DNA of 64,000 bases from Acinetobacter courvalinii (GCF_014635545.1 NZ_BMDA01000001.1:2000739-2064738), one strand, 5' to 3'. Positions 1-8,737 are shown, numbered from the stretch's first letter. The notes: a model not told the origin generated them from the sequence alone. Translations and numbers: made by a program.

Positions 1-290
1 GATGATCCACCCGGAATCAACTCAGGATATTTCGGGTTAATCACCGTACCAAAGCTATGGTTAATCCCTGTGATCCCGAAAGCCAGTTCATGCAAATTGG
101 TTTTCGCGGTAATTTGACAATCTGCTGCCAAAATACGCTCGACGACTTCGGCATTGGCAGTTGCGGCTTGACTCTGCATCAAGGCTTTACTGCCTGCCAT
201 GGTCTTCATGCCTTGAATATCGATGGAATCCTTGACCATCACCTTCAAAGCGCCTGTACCTTTTTGTACCTCTTGTACAATAATATTCAT
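1..290 (-). CDS. Amidase signature family hydrolase, N-terminal part (cut by window edge)
   Basis: The first 96 codons of an amidase-signature enzyme, which hydrolyses carboxamides in the cytoplasm with a Lys-Ser-Ser triad. Visible are the likely catalytic lysine (MVKDS, K20), the AGSKALM stretch, NAEVVERIL, the strongly conserved AKTNLHELAFG block and, at the very edge, GGSS, the start of the glycine/serine signature that holds the two catalytic serines. ATG at 290 follows GGAAAAGTGA. The C-terminal three quarters lie outside the window, so the substrate cannot be judged; GatA, indoleacetamide and allophanate hydrolase types share these motifs. A MarR regulator is divergently placed and may control it. 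Family is sure, function is not. Confidence 0.85.
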   Translation of the reverse strand, partial: MNIIVQEVQKGTGALKVMVKDSIDIQGMKTMAGSKALMQSQAATANAEVVERILAADCQITAKTNLHELAFGITGINHSFGTVINPKYPELIPGGS

Positions 291-322
291 TCACTTTTCC
301 ATGTATTTTTATACTTAATACA

Positions 323-351
323 AATATCGGAAAAAGTAATGTAATTGTCAA
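323..351 (-). promoter_or_regulatory. Promoter of the amidase gene
   Basis: On the minus strand a perfect TTGACA (346-351) is followed after 17 bp by GATATT (323-328), four of six matches to the -10 consensus, about 33 bp before the amidase start. Direct reading of the sequence; the assignment is inference. Confidence 0.45.
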
Positions 352-364
352 GTATTTTTCGATA
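325..364. promoter_or_regulatory. Inverted repeat over the amidase promoter, possible MarR operator
   Basis: TATCGGAAAAA (325-335) faces TTTTTCGATA (355-364), an imperfect inverted repeat with one mismatch that spans the amidase -10 and -35. It lies in the spacer between the amidase and the divergent MarR gene, the usual place for a MarR operator, although the arms are wider apart than in most MarR sites. Confidence 0.3.
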
Positions 365-438
365 CGAAGAATCAAGAAAATGTTTCTAATTTTTGTATAA
401 TGCTGAATGTCCATTTTTATAAAAGTAATGACTTGGCT

Positions 439-906
439 ATGCTTACGCATTTAGAACAATTTCTACCCAACAATGAACCGAGCAGCTTACAAAGCTATCC
501 TTTTTTCTGGATCTCACAGGTGAATGGTAAATACACACAACTTATTGAAAAATCAATTAAAAAATTAGGAATCGACAATACCCGTCGTAAAATCATTTTA
601 AGTACCAATGCACTTGAACAAGCCAGTATTACCGAGATTGCCAACCTCTCTACCCTCAAGCTGACCACGGCAACCAAAGCCGTTTACCGTCTGGTAGAAG
701 ACGGTATTGTGCAGGTGTTTTCATCTGAATCAGATGAACGGATTTCGATGGTGAAACTGACCGATAAAGGAAAAGAAATGGTTGAACAAATTAACCAGAT
801 CAGTCAGGTCACCCTCTCCGGGATTCTAAATGCATTTGATGATGCTGAATTGCACCAGCTCAACGGCCAATTAAAAAAGCTGTTTGATCTGATGCCTTCA
901 AGTTAA
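439..906 (+). CDS. MarR family transcriptional regulator
   Basis: A 155-residue winged-helix DNA-binding protein of MarR type. The middle part reads ASITEIANLSTLKLTTATKAV (helix-turn-helix; the recognition helix is the TTATKAV end), followed by a wing with the typical D/E-R pattern (SDERISMVKLTDKGKE). MarR proteins act as dimers and usually repress a neighbouring gene until a small aromatic ligand binds. An ATG at 400 in the same frame overlaps a perfect TATAAT (396-401), so transcription would begin after it; I therefore prefer the ATG at 439. The divergent amidase is the natural target. Ligand unknown. Confidence 0.85.
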   Translation: MLTHLEQFLPNNEPSSLQSYPFFWISQVNGKYTQLIEKSIKKLGIDNTRRKIILSTNALEQASITEIANLSTLKLTTATKAVYRLVEDGIVQVFSSESDERISMVKLTDKGKEMVEQINQISQVTLSGILNAFDDAELHQLNGQLKKLFDLMPSS

Positions 907-916
907 GGCAACAACA

Positions 917-943
917 AAAGCCCATGTCGCTACAGAGATGGGC
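917..943 (-). terminator. Terminator of the dehydrogenase genes
   Basis: GCCCAT (920-925) pairs with ATGGGC (938-943); read leftwards the stem is followed by TTTTG. It lies just past the stop of the leftward gene ending at 964. Confidence 0.55.
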
Positions 944-963
944 AAAAGTTCAAACCAGGCCGA

Positions 964-1953
964 CTACGGATTTAAAATATTAAACGGTGGTTTCAGCTGA
1001 TTTGCGGCAATCCGGTCTACAAAAGTATGTAAAACCTGTTGTTTATAGGCCGCAATATCGACCTGCTGATAATCATAAAAGCCTTGCTGTTCACGTAGAC
1101 CATTGCGTTGCTGTCGCATGTTCTCGGCAATAATTTCTGGCGTGCGATAACGTTCACCAAGCTCTTTTTCCAGATATTGGGAAGCGTAATACAGAATATC
1201 GCCACCTCCCCAGTCAATAAACTCCAGCAAGCCCAATACAGAAAAACGCAAACCAAATCCGGTCCGAATGGCGATATCGATATCTTCTGCCGAAGCCACG
1301 CCTTCTTCCACCATCCGCGCCGCTTCGTTCATGGCTAAGGCCTGAATCCGTGGCACGATATAGCCTGCTTTGGCATGACACACCACAGGTACTTTACCGA
1401 TCAGCTGTAGAAAGCTTTTCAGTTGTGTAACGACCCTATCAGAAGTTTGCTCGGAACGGCTTAACTCAACCAGCGGAATCAGATAAGCAGGATTGAGCCA
1501 ATGCGCATTCACCACCCGTTCTGGATGAGAAATCATCTGAGCAATATCAGTGACCAGAAAGGTTGAAGTGGTCGATGCAACAATACAAATCGGTGTAATA
1601 TATTGATCCAGCCAAGTAAAAATATCTTGTTTGGCTTGCCTGAGCTCGGGTACAGCTTCCATCACCAGATCACAGTGCGCTAAGACTGATATTGAAGCCT
1701 CGCGACTTAAAATCTGAATCTGATCCAGAATAAAGAGGCTTTGTTCAGATTGAATAAACTGGATACGTTCCAGCAACTGCAATTCTTGTTTTAAGTCGGT
1801 TCGGATGTGAGCTTGATATTGCTCAAACTCAGCCTCGGTACGTTGTCGGGCATCGATTAAAGCCACATTTAATCCCGCATAGGCAAAGGCAATTGCAATG
1901 GCTTTGCCCATCCGTCCAGCGCCAAGTACAGCAACCTGTTGAATCGATGTCAT
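964..1953 (-). CDS. 3-hydroxyacyl-CoA dehydrogenase family NAD-dependent oxidoreductase
   Basis: A 329-residue protein with a Rossmann NAD site at the N-terminus (VAVLGAGRMGKAIA), the motif AHWLNPAYLIPLVE where 3-hydroxyacyl-CoA dehydrogenases have HFFNP, and a C-terminal all-helical domain (KAGYIVPRIQ, then GFGLRF). It should oxidise a 3-hydroxy compound to the 3-keto form in the cytosol. Size fits single-domain members such as hydroxybutyryl-CoA or L-carnitine dehydrogenases; the substrate cannot be fixed. The start at 1953 is chosen because AAGGAG stands before it; it lies 1 bp after the stop of the upstream gene, so the two are translationally linked. A longer reading frame upstream has no support. 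Confidence 0.8.
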   Translation of the reverse strand: MTSIQQVAVLGAGRMGKAIAIAFAYAGLNVALIDARQRTEAEFEQYQAHIRTDLKQELQLLERIQFIQSEQSLFILDQIQILSREASISVLAHCDLVMEAVPELRQAKQDIFTWLDQYITPICIVASTTSTFLVTDIAQMISHPERVVNAHWLNPAYLIPLVELSRSEQTSDRVVTQLKSFLQLIGKVPVVCHAKAGYIVPRIQALAMNEAARMVEEGVASAEDIDIAIRTGFGLRFSVLGLLEFIDWGGGDILYYASQYLEKELGERYRTPEIIAENMRQQRNGLREQQGFYDYQQVDIAAYKQQVLHTFVDRIAANQLKPPFNILNP

Positions 1954-1954
1954 A

Positions 1955-3061
1955 TCAGACTCCTTGCTGCAAAGTCGCTTGCAACTCAGCCTTGCTTTTA
2001 TCGGCGAGTCCCAGATTCTCAAACGTCCGCCCGTCCTGATATAAATCCTTGCCTGTCACCGCAGACGCAATATTCAGTAGCCCTTCTGCTACAGGTGTCG
2101 CGACACCCGCCCAACGTCCCACTGAAACCAGAAAGGATAGCCCCAGACGCGTATCTTCCAGCATGTAACGGTGTGTCTGTAAGTCAATGTCCTCACGCCA
2201 GTCCCCACTATCCGTCAATTTTCCATGCGCGCCACGGCCATACATCCATTCATCGCCTTCCCCCGCTTTATTGTAATGATCCGCCAGCGGAAAATGCGGT
2301 GCAGAATAACCCAATGCTTCCCTTACACGCATACGCTCTGCATCAAGCTGATTGGTGACACGGCGAATCGACGGTTGTGTCCCTTCATTATGAATATCCC
2401 AAGCCTCAAAATGTTCTAGTGGTCCCGCATTCATTAGAATCAACGGTGGATGAATAATCGGCCCGGCATTCATCAAGGCACCGCTGAGACTGTCTTCGAT
2501 CGGCTCAACACTTGGATAAGCCTGTTTCAAAATTTGAAATGCATGCTCGGACAAGCTGCTTGGGAATACCCCCGTTGGTAAACGGGTTGCATAGCCACTC
2601 ACCACAATCTGATTGACGCCGTGCTTACGTACCAGATACGGTAAGGTGCCGGTTTCGGCAAAGGCCACTTGAGCCGTGTTACCTGCCTCACGCATGGCTT
2701 TGGCAAAAATAAAACTACCAAAGGTTGCAGGCGGTAAATACACCACTTGGCCCGCTTGAAAGAACGGCGCGGCCCGCTGCGCCAAATCCAGATGTGTGGT
2801 TGCGGGTAAAGGAATAATAATCAGCTCGGCATGCTGGATGGCGTGTTGTAAATCATCGGTCAGATTAATCTGACTCCGCTCAAAACCGACTGTGACACGA
2901 CGATCGCCCTGATAATCTTTAATCTTGAGTTCACCGGTTGCTGCCAGCTGTTGCAAAGCCTCACGGTCACGGCGCCATAGCACCACCTCGTGGCCTTTTT
3001 CTGCCATCTCTAATGCTGCGGCATAACATCCGTGTCCACCACCGAGTACTGTAATTTTCAT
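1955..3061 (-). CDS. NAD/NADP octopine/nopaline dehydrogenase family protein
   Basis: A 368-residue opine-dehydrogenase-type protein. The N-terminus is a Rossmann nucleotide site (ITVLGGGHGCYAAALEMAEKG). The C-terminal helical domain carries the family's HP and NAGP pattern (NAGPIIHPPLILMNAGPLE). Family members reduce an imine formed from an amino acid and a 2-oxo acid, or run the reverse reaction; several relatives have other substrates. The ATG at 3061 has AGGA at 6 nt; ATGs at 3067 and 3088 are less well placed. It shares an operon with the hydroxyacyl-CoA dehydrogenase-like gene 1 bp downstream, which suggests breakdown of a hydroxylated or N-substituted acid. Substrate unknown. Confidence 0.8.
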   Translation of the reverse strand: MKITVLGGGHGCYAAALEMAEKGHEVVLWRRDREALQQLAATGELKIKDYQGDRRVTVGFERSQINLTDDLQHAIQHAELIIIPLPATTHLDLAQRAAPFFQAGQVVYLPPATFGSFIFAKAMREAGNTAQVAFAETGTLPYLVRKHGVNQIVVSGYATRLPTGVFPSSLSEHAFQILKQAYPSVEPIEDSLSGALMNAGPIIHPPLILMNAGPLEHFEAWDIHNEGTQPSIRRVTNQLDAERMRVREALGYSAPHFPLADHYNKAGEGDEWMYGRGAHGKLTDSGDWREDIDLQTHRYMLEDTRLGLSFLVSVGRWAGVATPVAEGLLNIASAVTGKDLYQDGRTFENLGLADKSKAELQATLQQGV

Positions 3062-3145
3062 GTGCATTCCTGCTGATTGATTTGTCATTCAGCATAGAAC
3101 GGTCAGCCTAAACCGGCTTATCCAAATGCGCAGTGATTATTCCAT

Positions 3146-4159
3146 TTACGACCGTATTTCACTGAGTTGTACAGGAGTCATTTTTAAAGTGTGTGAAGGC
3201 AGACAGCCGAAGCGCTTTTTATACAAGGTAGAGAAATGTCCAAAACTTTGGATGCCATGATCCAGTAAAATATCGGTGACGGTTTGATGTTCCACGGCTT
3301 GCTGTAAAGCAGAATGTACCCGCTCCAGACGTTGCTCACGGATATATTCGACGGGTGTCTGCTGTAGATATTGGCTAAAACCCTTTTGTAGACTGCGGAT
3401 CGACACCTCACAATATTGACTCAGCGTCGCTAGCGAAATCGCTTGATGCAGATTGTCCTGAATATATTGCTGCGCTTTTTTGATATAGCCTGGCACAAGC
3501 TGTTGACGCTGTGCATTCAGCTGCTCACTATAATTATTGGGGATTTTAAGCAGAATCAGCCCGATCAGGTATTGGGTAAAACTGGCTGAGATAAAGCTCC
3601 AGTTCCGGATATTATGATAGGCATGACAAAGATAATTTAGCGTTTCAACAATGGCACTCATCCCTTCTGCGGTACAGGACAGACCACTATCGAAGCAGAC
3701 GGGCGCCTGACTGGTATGGCCCAGCATTTTAAACAGCTGAGTTTCGATCTCCTGTTGGGATAATTTTAAAATAATATTGCGGCAATGCTGATTGGTCACA
3801 ATCTGCTGTCGGGTATGCGGATGAGTCACCGACATAATGCCTGCAGATTGTAGCAGTTGCTGGTTTGCCGCCCCGACCTGACATTGCCCTTCCAGGGTGA
3901 TCCTGAACAGATAAAAACTCGAACTGTCATCAATACAGATGACGACCGGTGCACTATATTTCAGATCATACAGCGCCCCATTACCAAAGCTAAAACCATT
4001 CAGGCGCGTGTTCAACGGCTGTTGGGTCTCAACATCAAAACGATGCGGGCAGAGATAATGACTGATTTGATCTTTAATGGTCTGGTAATCACTGGACTGA
4101 AATAATAAAAACTCATCCAGATAATGCAAATGATCCAGTTTAAATGTCGCGTGCATCAC
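3146..4159 (-). CDS. AraC family transcriptional regulator
   Basis: A 337-residue regulator with an N-terminal cupin-like sensor region of the AraC_binding_2 kind (about residues 20-190) and a C-terminal double helix-turn-helix (about 225-330; ISLATLSQYCEVSIRSLQKGF, then GHFSTLYKKRFG). It lies between the opine dehydrogenase-like gene and an MFS carrier, all leftward, with a strong terminator in front of its start. It probably activates the dehydrogenase pair or the carrier in response to their substrate. Function of the targets is inferred only from position. Confidence 0.85.
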   Translation of the reverse strand: MMHATFKLDHLHYLDEFLLFQSSDYQTIKDQISHYLCPHRFDVETQQPLNTRLNGFSFGNGALYDLKYSAPVVICIDDSSSFYLFRITLEGQCQVGAANQQLLQSAGIMSVTHPHTRQQIVTNQHCRNIILKLSQQEIETQLFKMLGHTSQAPVCFDSGLSCTAEGMSAIVETLNYLCHAYHNIRNWSFISASFTQYLIGLILLKIPNNYSEQLNAQRQQLVPGYIKKAQQYIQDNLHQAISLATLSQYCEVSIRSLQKGFSQYLQQTPVEYIREQRLERVHSALQQAVEHQTVTDILLDHGIQSFGHFSTLYKKRFGCLPSHTLKMTPVQLSEIRS

Positions 4160-4190
4160 TTCACTCCCTTGTTATGGGTTTCGCCAGCAA

Positions 4191-4227
4191 AGCATAAAGC
4201 CCATTACAAAAGAATGGGCTTTATGCT
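4191..4227 (-). terminator. Terminator after the MFS gene
   Basis: A perfect 15-bp stem (AGCATAAAGCCCATT with AATGGGCTTTATGCT) around a 7-nt loop, between the MFS stop at 4243 and the AraC start. The stem itself holds the AAAGCCC/GGGCTTT core common in Acinetobacter terminators; the T run after it is weak. Confidence 0.65.
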
Positions 4228-4242
4228 TGCACTTAGGTCAGA

Positions 4243-5586
4243 TCAAGAAGCATGTTCCTGCTGCATACTGTCGCTAAATGCCTGACAGCCTTTTTTCAAT
4301 AAAATAAAGGCCAATACACAAGAAATCGTCCCGACAATCGACAAGGATGTGCCAACCATCAATGGATTTTCAAACACTTTATCGGTAATCAATGCCACCA
4401 ATGTGGTACCAATGCCGACCGCAACCAGATTACTGATCAACAAGAATACTGCCGAGATTTGTGCACGTAACTGGTTTGGCGCCAGCATTTGCATGGCTGT
4501 GGTAGAAATCGGCATCGGGAATGAAGCAAAGAACATTGCAGGCACCAGAAACACCACCGATAGCCATAACTCATTCACTTGCGTAAACACCATGATCGGG
4601 ATCACTAAACCGACAATCCCAATCACACCGGTGATCATCGGGGCATCTTTACGGCCTTTTTGAATAAACCAGTCATTCAGCCAACCCGCACAGAATACGC
4701 CTAGAATATTGGCCACCAGTAACACACTGCCGAGCATATAACCCGCTTCAGTCGGGGTTAATCCAAACTTACGCATATAAAATGCGGGTGACCAGCTGAT
4801 CAGGCAATACAGCGCCATCGCGTAGAAGGTAAAACCTAAATAATGGCATTTAAAGGTACGCCCATGCTTTTTGATAAACTTAAACGCATCTTTCATGCTG
4901 GTCTTTTCAACCTGCCCCTGTGCATTTAAACGCTGGCCTTTACGCTGCGGCTCTCTCACCGTCAACAACACCAGTAAACCGATAAATACTCCAGGCAGCC
5001 CCACAATAATAAATGCTGCTTGCCAAGCCTTGAGTGCACCAAATACCGGAACTATGATGCTGTCCATATTTTTCAGCAAGCCAATCACATAACCACCAAC
5101 CAGAAAAGCAATACCGCCACCGACAAAGGAGCCGATCGAATATACCGCCACGGCACGGCCCAGCTTGTCCTTGCTAAACATATCACTAAACATTGAATAA
5201 GCTGCGGGTGACAAAGCAGCCTCACCGACACCGACGCCCATACGACTTAAAAAAAGCTGGATAAAATTCTTGCTCAGACCACAAAATGCGGTCGCAATAC
5301 TCCAGAACACCACCCCGATGGCAATAATTTTTGGACGTGAAAACCGGTCCGCCAGATAGGCCAGCGGCAAGCCCATAAAGGCATAAAACAATGAAAAGGC
5401 CAAACCATGGAGTAGACTGAACTGGGTATCGGAAAGACCCAGATCGGCCTTGATCGGCTCGATCATCAGCGCCAGTATTTGCCGGTCGATAAATGAAAAG
5501 ATATAGGCCAGCATGCACAGTAGTACCACATACCAGGCGTATAGATTTGAGTGAGCACGTGCTGGCTCGGTTGAGTGCGTATCCAT
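4243..5586 (-). CDS. MFS transporter, spinster-like
   Basis: A 447-residue inner-membrane carrier with about 12 hydrophobic segments. The N-terminal half shows FIDRQILALMIEPIK, the loop GLPLAYLADRFSRPK between segments 2 and 3 (the MFS motif A position) and a GVGVGEAALSPAAYSM stretch typical of the spinster/ExuT-like branch. Members move organic acids or sphingolipid-like compounds with protons. With the dehydrogenases and AraC regulator downstream it probably imports their substrate. A terminator follows it, so it is transcribed apart from the AraC gene. Substrate unknown. Confidence 0.8.
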   Translation of the reverse strand: MDTHSTEPARAHSNLYAWYVVLLCMLAYIFSFIDRQILALMIEPIKADLGLSDTQFSLLHGLAFSLFYAFMGLPLAYLADRFSRPKIIAIGVVFWSIATAFCGLSKNFIQLFLSRMGVGVGEAALSPAAYSMFSDMFSKDKLGRAVAVYSIGSFVGGGIAFLVGGYVIGLLKNMDSIIVPVFGALKAWQAAFIIVGLPGVFIGLLVLLTVREPQRKGQRLNAQGQVEKTSMKDAFKFIKKHGRTFKCHYLGFTFYAMALYCLISWSPAFYMRKFGLTPTEAGYMLGSVLLVANILGVFCAGWLNDWFIQKGRKDAPMITGVIGIVGLVIPIMVFTQVNELWLSVVFLVPAMFFASFPMPISTTAMQMLAPNQLRAQISAVFLLISNLVAVGIGTTLVALITDKVFENPLMVGTSLSIVGTISCVLAFILLKKGCQAFSDSMQQEHAS

Positions 5587-5975
5587 TTTGCTTCCTTGTC
5601 CATGTCATTGTTCTCATGTGTCTGCTTATTGAAGGGTGTAATCACCAGAATTCATCTCCTTTTCTGGCTCAGCTTCAATAAGGTTAATTTCTCCCTCCTA
5701 TAATTATTATTTTTACATGGAATTTTCCATAATATTTTAGGTATAAAGTTATACCTTTTTTACCCATTCAGCACGCAATATTGTTCATTTGAAGGTAAAA
5801 TCAGGATTTAAAACCAGCTCAAATGCTGCTAAGCGACTGAAAAAATAGCTGTTCTTTAAAGGAAAAGATTAAATGTAGAATTAGCGCGAATAGAGGAAAT
5901 CTAAATTTATTTTAAAATGATATTGAATTTTACATTTATTTTTGTTTTAAAATAACATGAGATAATCAATTTTCA
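5587..5975. other. Divergent intergenic region, no gene seen
   Basis: 389 bp, AT-rich, between the leftward MFS gene and the rightward gene at 5976. It must hold both promoters. I see no reading frame with coding character and no clear inverted repeat. Confidence 0.5.
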
Positions 5976-6380
5976 ATGGAAATGAACATGGCGTTTAACA
6001 AAGAACAGGCAATCGAAAGCATCCATAGCATGCACGTCTTGATCGAAAAAATTTTTAGCGGCAAACACTCGGAACAAGACCTTCCCCAACTGATTGACTA
6101 TTTTGCTGATCATTTTGAAATGGTCGGTGCGGCTGGTAAACGTATTTCTTTCGAACAAGTGAAAGGCCTATTTGCCAACAATCAGGGCAAGATGCCAGAT
6201 ATCCAGATTGAAATCTATGATGAACAGATCCTGATGCAAAAACCTGATGCGATCGTACTCACCTATACCGAAAAACATACCAAAGATTCAGGCATTCTGA
6301 TCCGCCGTTCTTGTGCATTGATTGAAGAAATTGATGGCAAAATGTTGTGGAGTTATTTACAAGAAACCTTCTTGCCTTGA
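5976..6380 (+). CDS. Hypothetical protein, NTF2-like/SnoaL-like fold suspected
   Basis: A 134-residue soluble protein. The order of a helical N-terminus (AIESIHSMHVLIEKIF), a conserved-looking DHFEMVG stretch, then alternating strands (IQIEIYDEQILMQKPDAIVLTYTEKH) and a final WSYLQETFLP is what NTF2-like (DUF4440 or SnoaL) proteins show, but I do not recognise a named family. No catalytic residues can be assigned. ATGs at 5976 and 5988 are both possible; GGAAATGAAC stands before the second. A lone gene facing a convergent LysR gene. Confidence 0.6.
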   Translation: MEMNMAFNKEQAIESIHSMHVLIEKIFSGKHSEQDLPQLIDYFADHFEMVGAAGKRISFEQVKGLFANNQGKMPDIQIEIYDEQILMQKPDAIVLTYTEKHTKDSGILIRRSCALIEEIDGKMLWSYLQETFLP

Positions 6381-6450
6381 ATTCAGACTGTGACGGGTTT
6401 AAACGCATTCATTGATGAGCAATCATCAAATATGGGGGGTTGAACCGAAA

Positions 6451-7302
6451 TCATTCATTTAATTTTTGTTCCAGCCATTCCATCAGATCGCGAGTGTTAC
6501 GATTGCTCACTTTTGCTTTATTTGGGATGTAATAACATAGTTCAGACTGGATGGATTTAGTCTGGTATTGCTGGAGCTGGTTCAGTTTCAGCAATCGGCT
6601 CATTAAGGTGGTAGAGGCAAACACAAATCCATTGCCAGCCAGTGCTTCCTGAATACCAAACAGCTCCTGATCAAAAGTTTTTACGATAATATTTGAAGAC
6701 GCTATGCCATTTAGTGCACACCATTCCTCCAAAGGGGGCGCAGCCAATGCCTTGTTTTTCCACGTTGTAGTAAAAATCAGCATCGGTTCATCGCCAGCAG
6801 TAAGCAGATCAAGCTGTGCTCGGCCGAACAGATTAAATGTTTCGTAACGTATAATCTCTGAGGCAGGCACAGACGCAATATTGCCCAAACGTACGGGCAA
6901 ATAATAAAGTTGATTGTCCAAGCTCTCCCCTGTTGAAACCTCTACAGATATATCGGGATGGATCGAATAAAATTCATGCAGGGCTGGTATTAAAAGCAAA
7001 GCCGCTAAAGATGAAGTCGTCGTCACGTTCACCACATGACTTGCCAGACTGATCTGCTCTACTGCCTCCTCAATGCTTCTAAATCCCTCTGAAATCTGCT
7101 TCGCGAATTTTGCACCGACTTCGGTGAGTACAATTTTTCTGACTTCGCGATGGAATAAATCAACGCTTAACCGATGCTCAAGCTTGGCAACATGATGTGA
7201 AATCGCTGTCGGTGTCAGTGAAAGTTCCTCAGCGGCCAGTTTAAAGCTACCTAAACGCGCAGCTGACTCAAATGCTTTTAATGCCTGTAAAGAAACTTGC
7301 AT
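6451..7302 (-). CDS. LysR family transcriptional regulator
   Basis: A 283-residue LysR regulator: N-terminal winged helix-turn-helix (residues 1-60; LGSFKLAAEELSLTPTAISHHV) joined to a periplasmic-binding-like effector domain. It is divergent from an azoreductase-like flavoprotein gene, with a 23-bp palindrome of LysR-box form between them, so it most likely controls that gene and itself. The effector is unknown; quinones or azo-like electrophiles would fit the target. Confidence 0.88.
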   Translation of the reverse strand: MQVSLQALKAFESAARLGSFKLAAEELSLTPTAISHHVAKLEHRLSVDLFHREVRKIVLTEVGAKFAKQISEGFRSIEEAVEQISLASHVVNVTTTSSLAALLLIPALHEFYSIHPDISVEVSTGESLDNQLYYLPVRLGNIASVPASEIIRYETFNLFGRAQLDLLTAGDEPMLIFTTTWKNKALAAPPLEEWCALNGIASSNIIVKTFDQELFGIQEALAGNGFVFASTTLMSRLLKLNQLQQYQTKSIQSELCYYIPNKAKVSNRNTRDLMEWLEQKLNE

Positions 7303-7322
7303 GCCACGCTCCTATAGAAATA

Positions 7323-7345
7323 ATAGATGAATTAAAATCATCTAT
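7323..7345. promoter_or_regulatory. LysR-box palindrome between lysR and azoreductase gene
   Basis: ATAGATGA and TCATCTAT form a perfect 8-bp inverted repeat around 7 bp (ATTAAAA). T7328 and A7340 give the T-N11-A core of LysR sites. It lies 21 bp from the LysR start and 80 bp from the AzoR start. Confidence 0.6.
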
Positions 7346-7424
7346 AGCTGTGATTTACTCGTTTGTCTAGCGCTCTGTATCATTCCAGAATGGTGTCATC
7401 TTGAACGCAGTAGAGTCCGATCAC

Positions 7425-8129
7425 ATGAGTACCATTTTACATATCGATGCCAGTATCCGTGCGGCCAGTAATCCCAACCCGAACCATAATTCCATTTCAA
7501 AGAATATTGCCCATCACTTTATCCAAACCTGGAAAACACGATATGCCATAGGTGAATATATTTATCGTGATGTCGGTATCAATCCACCGCCTTTTATTAC
7601 TCAGGAGTGGATGGGAGCTGCATTTACCCCAGAACAAAATAGAACGGCGCAACAACATGACTTACTCAAGCTTTCTGATCAGTTGATTGCTGAAATTGTC
7701 GCGGCTGATCTCATCATTATTTCATCACCAATGTATAACTATGGCATGCCAGCTCAACTCAAAGCCTGGTTTGACCAAATTGCCCGGGTAAACAAGACCT
7801 TTGATTTTGATCTTACACGGGGTGATTTTCCTTTACAGCCAACCTTGTCTGGTAAAACCTTGCTGATTATCACCTCAAGTGGTGAATTTGGTTTTGAACA
7901 AGGTGGAATCAGAGCGCAGATGAACCATCTGGTGCCCCATCTGCACACCGTCAGCAAATATTTGGGAGTTGACAAAATTTATGAAATTGCCTCCGAATAT
8001 CAGGAATTTGCGGATGATCGACATCGTCAGTCTGTCGCAGATGCTTATGCCAAAGCCGAACAGCTTGCGCTCGAACTGGGTCAGGAATTAGAGCTAATGA
8101 TCGAAGCCAACGCTGTAGTCCTGAGCTAA
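7425..8129 (+). CDS. FMN-dependent NADH azoreductase / flavodoxin-like NAD(P)H oxidoreductase
   Basis: A 234-residue flavodoxin-fold enzyme. It shows the phosphate-binding start (ILHIDASIRAAS), the isoalloxazine-contacting SPMYNYGMPAQLKAWFDQIAR motif typical of AzoR/NQO-type proteins, and TSSGEFG. Such enzymes use FMN and NAD(P)H for two-electron reduction of quinones or azo bonds. The ATG at 7425 is chosen because homologues begin at this point; a TTG at 7401 would add eight unlikely residues. Divergent from its presumed LysR regulator. About 30 residues longer than E. coli AzoR, so the substrate may differ. Confidence 0.82.
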   Translation: MSTILHIDASIRAASNPNPNHNSISKNIAHHFIQTWKTRYAIGEYIYRDVGINPPPFITQEWMGAAFTPEQNRTAQQHDLLKLSDQLIAEIVAADLIIISSPMYNYGMPAQLKAWFDQIARVNKTFDFDLTRGDFPLQPTLSGKTLLIITSSGEFGFEQGGIRAQMNHLVPHLHTVSKYLGVDKIYEIASEYQEFADDRHRQSVADAYAKAEQLALELGQELELMIEANAVVLS

Positions 8130-8377
8130 TCTGGCTTAGGTTGCATAGCCTATTATTTTTACTGAAGAATAAGGACTCCTCTCTCACCTTATTCTTCCGC
8201 AGTTCTACTGTGAACTTAAAAGATTCAAATCAAGGGTGTCAGGATAAGGGTAAAAGTATTTACATGAACTATAAATACTTATTGCAGCGATCAGCTAGAA
8301 TTGAGCCTGACCCAGTGCTATCGGCAATTGCTCAATACACTGAATGTCGTTATCAATAGAGAAAACAGGATAGTTTT

Positions 8378-8737
8378 ATGGACAAACCTATACTATGCCC
8401 GAAATGTGGTTCTACCGAAGTGGAAACACGTAATCATGACAAATTACTGAAAACTACAGGTGGTGTGTTACTGACAGCCGCAGGAACGACAGCAGGTACG
8501 GTCGGTGGTGCTGCAGGTGGTGCATCCATCGGTGCAGCAATTGGTACAGTGGCTGGTCCCTTAGGTGTGATTGTTGGCGGTACGGTCGGTACTTTTGTTG
8601 GCGCGATCAGTGCAGGGATCACAGGGGGCGTGATTGGCAATATGTTCGGGAAAAAGGCAGGTGTCATGGTCGACAAAAATATTTTTCAGGACTATCGCTG
8701 TCTGAAATGCAAATACCGTTTTAAGCAAAAAAAATAA
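8378..8737 (+). CDS. Small zinc-ribbon protein with glycine-zipper membrane hairpin
   Basis: A 119-residue protein of unusual build. Residues 8-11 read CPKCGS and residues 109-112 CLKCKYRF, two zinc-knuckle halves that would form one zinc ribbon. Between them lies a long glycine/alanine-rich hydrophobic stretch (about 30-95) with repeated GxxxG spacing and a proline-glycine break, like a glycine-zipper membrane hairpin. ATG follows AGGA at 7 nt. It stands alone between a + strand flavoprotein gene and a - strand operon. No function known to me; the two-part design suggests both ends of the hairpin lie on the same side of the membrane. Confidence 0.75.
   Translation: MDKPILCPKCGSTEVETRNHDKLLKTTGGVLLTAAGTTAGTVGGAAGGASIGAAIGTVAGPLGVIVGGTVGTFVGAISAGITGGVIGNMFGKKAGVMVDKNIFQDYRCLKCKYRFKQKK

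Noticed and set aside
187-450. Leftward 87-codon frame over the amidase start
   Set aside because: It is in another frame of the clearly coding amidase sequence and spans both promoters.
8141-8359. 72-codon frame before the zinc-ribbon gene
   Set aside because: No ribosome site and no protein-like composition; it fills the leader of the next gene.
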